Below are positions 1-5,320 of a DNA stretch of 5,320 nucleotides, one piece after another (the stretch's first letter is position 1; the number at the start of each line of letters is the position of its first letter). This stretch comes from Faucicola osloensis_C (GTDB taxonomy: Bacteria; Pseudomonadota; Gammaproteobacteria; Pseudomonadales; Moraxellaceae), in the NCBI GenBank assembly GCA_019353055.1, contig JABAHL010000031.1, positions 1-5,320 of the forward strand, given 5' to 3'. A program made the translations under genes and the position numbers. Below the pieces are notes generated by a model. That model saw only the letters and a list, made by a program, of their open reading frames with translations. It searched no databases and was not told the DNA's origin.

Positions 1-64
1 TTGGAGTTTCACTTCTGAGTTCGGGAAGGGATCAGGTGGGACCTCCAAGCTATTATCGTCAGCA
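1..64 (-). rRNA. rrf: 5S ribosomal RNA, 5' portion (cut by window edge)
   Basis: This is the 5' half of 5S rRNA, the small RNA of the large ribosomal subunit that sits in the central protuberance and binds L5, L18 and L25. Read on the minus strand it contains the conserved gammaproteobacterial blocks GTCCCACCTGA, CCGAACTCAGAAGTGAAAC and the loop around CCTTCCCGAACTC. The 5' end was placed by aligning from memory to E. coli 5S, which has about 33 nt before the end of the CCCACCTG block. It is uncertain by one or two bases (63-65). About 64 of an expected 115-120 nt are present and the 3' half lies off the left edge, so this is a window truncation and not a broken gene. It is the last gene of the operon visible here, about 99 nt after the 23S 3' end. 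Confidence 0.95.
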
Positions 65-163
65 AAGGGGGATAGAGGAATGAGTTGTTTTAGAAGTAAA
101 GTATCAGCTATATCAAGCGAGGTGATAATCGTTATTACCTACAAAGCCATTTAGGCGTTGTAT
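65..163 (-). other. 23S-5S intergenic spacer of the pre-rRNA
   Basis: This AT-rich stretch of about 99 nt between 23S and 5S has no gene. It carries the 3' arm of the 23S processing stem at its right end (157-163, continuing into 23S). A small hairpin pairs 140-144 with 158-162 and 146-148 with 154-156 around a 5-nt loop, with one mismatch. A second weak stem pairs 121-128 with 132-139 and has one A-C mismatch in the RNA. There is no tRNA here, unlike some rRNA operons with distal tRNAs before 5S. Confidence 0.85.
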
Positions 164-3020
<2,857 letters not shown>

Positions 3021-3021
<1 letters not shown>

Positions 3022-3044
3022 ATACAACCCTAAAGGGTCGTATA
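3021..3044 (-). other. Hairpin abutting the 23S 5' end
   Basis: In the RNA, UAUACGACCC pairs with GGGUUGUAUA around a UUUA loop. That is a continuous 10-bp stem with one G-U pair, ending at the predicted first base of 23S. It uses the bases of the outer half of the 23S processing stem (3021-3028), so both structures cannot form at once. The pairing is read directly; its formation in the cell is inferred. Confidence 0.6.
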
Positions 3045-3101
3045 GGTAATGGTAACGATCTTCACCTATGTTTACGCTTGATTCAGTTCTCTTTACTTTT
3101 A

Positions 3102-3150
3102 AGTAATCAGTTGTTCCAATCATTTCTTTGGGTCTGATTGGCTGATTACT
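3102..3150 (-). other. Spacer hairpin with 5-nt bulge
   Basis: On the plus strand AGTAATCAG (3102-3110) pairs with CTGATTACT (3142-3150), and CCAATCA (3116-3122) with TGATTGG (3135-3141). A 5-nt bulge lies at 3111-3115 on one side only, and the loop is 12 nt. All 16 pairs are Watson-Crick, so the stem holds equally in the minus-strand RNA. Its function is unknown; folding of the spacer for RNase processing is the simplest reading. Confidence 0.6.
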
Positions 3151-3152
3151 AA

Positions 3153-3187
3153 GGTTAATTATCTTCGTTGGAACTTGATAATTAACC
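3153..3187 (-). other. Spacer hairpin, perfect 11-bp stem
   Basis: On the plus strand GGTTAATTATC (3153-3163) pairs exactly with GATAATTAACC (3177-3187) around a 13-nt loop. It sits two bases from the hairpin at 3102-3150. Seven loop bases (3168-3174, TTGGAAC) are complementary to GTTCCAA at 3113-3119 in that neighbour, offering an alternative pairing. Confidence 0.6.
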
Positions 3188-3216
3188 CAGACTCATTTCT
3201 CTATGTTGTTATTGAA

Positions 3217-3251
3217 TTATCAGACCCTCGTCAGGTCGTGATTTCTGATAA
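3217..3251 (-). other. Spacer hairpin, 8-bp stem
   Basis: Plus-strand TTATCAGA (3217-3224) pairs with TCTGATAA (3244-3251) around a 19-nt loop. A competing short stem, GACC (3223-3226) with GGTC (3234-3237), overlaps its top. This is a modest structure in the spacer between tRNA-Ala and 23S. Confidence 0.45.
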
Positions 3252-3319
3252 AACAGATTGAAGTAATCTCTTAATACATACTAAATTACTCTGTCTGCTT
3301 TATTACGTTAAGCTAATTA

Positions 3320-3395
3320 TGGTGGAGCCAAGGAGAGTCGAACTCCTGACCTCCTGCGTGCAAGGCAGGCGCTCTACCAACTGAGCTATGGCCCC
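3320..3395 (-). tRNA. tRNA-Ala (anticodon UGC)
   Basis: This alanine tRNA is a normal passenger of the 16S-23S spacer and decodes GCN codons, chiefly GCA and GCG. The minus strand gives a full 76-nt cloverleaf. The acceptor GGGGCCA pairs with TGGCTCC and includes G3-U70, the main identity element for alanyl-tRNA synthetase. The D arm is GCTC/GAGC. The anticodon stem CCTGC/GCAGG carries loop CTTGCAC, with anticodon TGC at 3360-3362. The T arm AGGAG/CTCCT has loop TTCGACT, and CCA is encoded at 3320-3322. No stem is broken. It follows tRNA-Ile by 11 nt, so the two are released from the same precursor, presumably by RNase P at each 5' end. Confidence 0.98.
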
Positions 3396-3406
3396 TAAGT
3401 AAGAGG

Positions 3407-3483
3407 TGGTGGGTCTAATAAGACTTGAACTTATGACCCCTGCCTTATCAAGGCAGTGCTCTAACCAACTGAGCTATAGACCC
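3407..3483 (-). tRNA. tRNA-Ile (anticodon GAU)
   Basis: This isoleucine tRNA reads AUC and AUU codons and is the usual partner of tRNA-Ala(UGC) in rRNA spacers. The minus strand gives a 77-nt cloverleaf. The acceptor GGGTCTA pairs with TAGACCC, and the D arm is GCTC/GAGC with loop AGTTGGTTA. The anticodon stem CTGCC/GGCAG carries loop TTGATAA, with anticodon GAT at 3447-3449. The T arm ATAAG/CTTAT has loop TTCAAGT, and CCA is encoded at 3407-3409. All stems are intact. The gene lies 163 nt after the 16S 3' end and one base beyond a C-rich patch (3481-3484). Confidence 0.98.
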
Positions 3484-3486
3484 CGA

Positions 3487-3521
3487 GAACCGTTAAAAAA
3501 TTGCATCGCAATTTTAGGTTC
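3487..3521 (-). other. Two-part hairpin followed by T-run (terminator-like)
   Basis: Plus-strand AAAATTGC (3497-3504) pairs with GCAATTTT (3508-3515) around a 3-nt loop. An outer GAACC/GGTTC (3487-3491 with 3517-3521) closes the base after a short internal loop. In the transcript the inner stem runs into six U residues, giving the outline of an intrinsic terminator, but the stem is AT-rich and the T-run is partly inside the stem. It lies inside the operon, directly before tRNA-Ile, so strong termination would be unexpected. Confidence 0.5.
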
Positions 3522-3524
3522 GAG

Positions 3525-3550
3525 CTAAAATCCTTTGCTAAGGATTTTAG
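3525..3550 (-). other. Perfect 11-bp hairpin in 16S trailer
   Basis: Plus-strand CTAAAATCCTT (3525-3535) pairs exactly with AAGGATTTTAG (3540-3550) around the 4-nt loop TGCT. It is separated by three bases from the hairpin at 3487-3521. It is likely a fold of the precursor RNA between 16S and tRNA-Ile; a specific role is not known. Confidence 0.6.
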
Positions 3551-3646
3551 TCTTAGCCTTGCTATTTGCGCTGCTGTAGATTAACGATTATTAGCTTATT
3601 TATACACAAGAACAACTTGCTGTGAATTCTCACTTAGTGCTTTAGT

Positions 3647-5178
<1,532 letters not shown>

Positions 5179-5320
5179 AATCTTTCTGTCTATTGTCACC
5201 GCTACGCGGTGTCAATAGATTTAATTTGTTGACTCAATTATTTATACTGTCTTTGCTCAAATAAACTTACGAGTATCTTCACTCTGACAATACAATTAAT
5301 TAAAGTCTTAATTTTATCGC
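5179..5320 (-). promoter_or_regulatory. 16S leader region, promoter not identified
   Basis: These 142 AT-rich nt precede 16S in the direction of transcription. They contain one strong hairpin (5189-5219) and a weak all-AT 6-bp hairpin (AATTAA 5298-5303 with TTAATT 5308-5313). No pair of -35 and -10 boxes with good spacing was convincing, and no clear boxA was found, so the rRNA promoter probably lies beyond the right edge. No open frame is present. Confidence 0.6.
5189..5219 (-). other. Strong hairpin 10 nt upstream of 16S
   Basis: Plus-strand TCTATTGTCACCGC (5189-5202) pairs with GCGGTGTCAATAGA (5206-5219) around a 3-nt loop TAC. There are 13 Watson-Crick pairs and one mismatch (A-A in the RNA), and the GC-rich tip stands out in an AT-rich leader. 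It ends 10 nt before the mature 16S 5' end. It is likely an element of 16S precursor folding or processing; that role is inferred. Confidence 0.7.

Larger units (their letters stand above)
3022..3319 (-). other. tRNA-Ala to 23S spacer, no gene, many hairpins
   Basis: This 298-nt AT-rich part of the 16S-23S internal transcribed spacer holds no gene and no credible open frame. It is dense in inverted repeats, several listed separately. Others pair 3042-3047 (ATAGGT) with 3064-3069, and 3262-3267 (AGTAAT) with 3285-3290, the latter extended by ACAG at 3253-3256 with 3291-3294. Near the 23S end, the minus strand reads AACTGAATCAAGCG (about 3075-3088), a block I recall from spacers of related gammaproteobacteria including Acinetobacter and E. 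coli. I saw no clear boxA antitermination site. Confidence 0.85.
3484..3646 (-). other. 16S to tRNA-Ile spacer (16S trailer)
   Basis: This is a 163-nt AT-rich spacer with no gene. It contains two strong hairpins (3487-3521 and 3525-3550) placed back to back just before tRNA-Ile, and a small one near the 16S end (GTGAA at 3621-3625 with a TTCTCAC partner, overlapping an EcoRI-like GAATTC core). I could not find a long stretch here complementary to the 16S leader, so the usual 16S leader-trailer processing helix is not obvious. Confidence 0.8.

Noticed and set aside
121..139. Palindrome GGTGATAA/TTATTACC as an operator or terminator
   Set aside because: In the transcribed strand it has an A-C mismatch, leaving only 3 and 4 bp; there is no T-run, and it lies in the middle of the 23S-5S spacer.
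5192..5215. TTGACA followed at 17 nt by TAGACA on the minus strand, resembling a promoter
   Set aside because: The -35-like hexamer is part of the leader hairpin arm, the -10 match is poor, and initiation would fall at or inside the mature 16S 5' end.
5241..5246. TATAAA on the minus strand as a -10 box
   Set aside because: There is no acceptable -35 hexamer 16-18 nt upstream, and the region is AT-rich enough for this to occur by chance.

Overview
The window is almost entirely one ribosomal RNA operon lying on the minus strand, in the standard bacterial order 16S, tRNA-Ile, tRNA-Ala, 23S, 5S. Because it is transcribed right to left, the 16S leader is at the right edge and the 5S gene is cut by the left edge. 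I found no credible protein-coding gene. The open frames in the rRNA genes (for example 295-663 and 4238-4537) are chance frames through conserved rRNA.

Organism: the 16S reads as a gammaproteobacterium of the family Moraxellaceae, most likely Moraxella. Signature stretches in V1, V2 and V3 resemble what I recall of Moraxella 16S and differ from what I recall of Psychrobacter and Acinetobacter. The V3 tip also differs from my memory of M. catarrhalis, pointing to another species such as those around M. bovis. This comes from memory, not a search. The spacers are AT-rich, as expected for this genus.

Layout (plus coordinates, all genes minus strand): 1-64 partial 5S; 65-163 23S-5S spacer; 164-3021 23S; 3022-3319 spacer rich in hairpins; 3320-3395 tRNA-Ala(UGC); 3396-3406 an 11-nt gap; 3407-3483 tRNA-Ile(GAU); 3484-3646 16S-tRNA spacer with two hairpins; 3647-5178 16S; 5179-5320 16S leader with a strong hairpin. 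The operon promoter was not recognised and probably lies beyond the right edge.

One primary transcript would be cut into three rRNAs and two tRNAs. The 23S ends are marked by a perfect 14-nt inverted repeat (157-170 with 3015-3028), the expected RNase III-type processing stem. Each arm of that stem can also fold into its own local hairpin. This, with the 16S leader hairpin and the nested spacer hairpins, is the only structure beyond the ordinary. The window does not appear to contain a new system; the findings are modest points about pre-rRNA folding.
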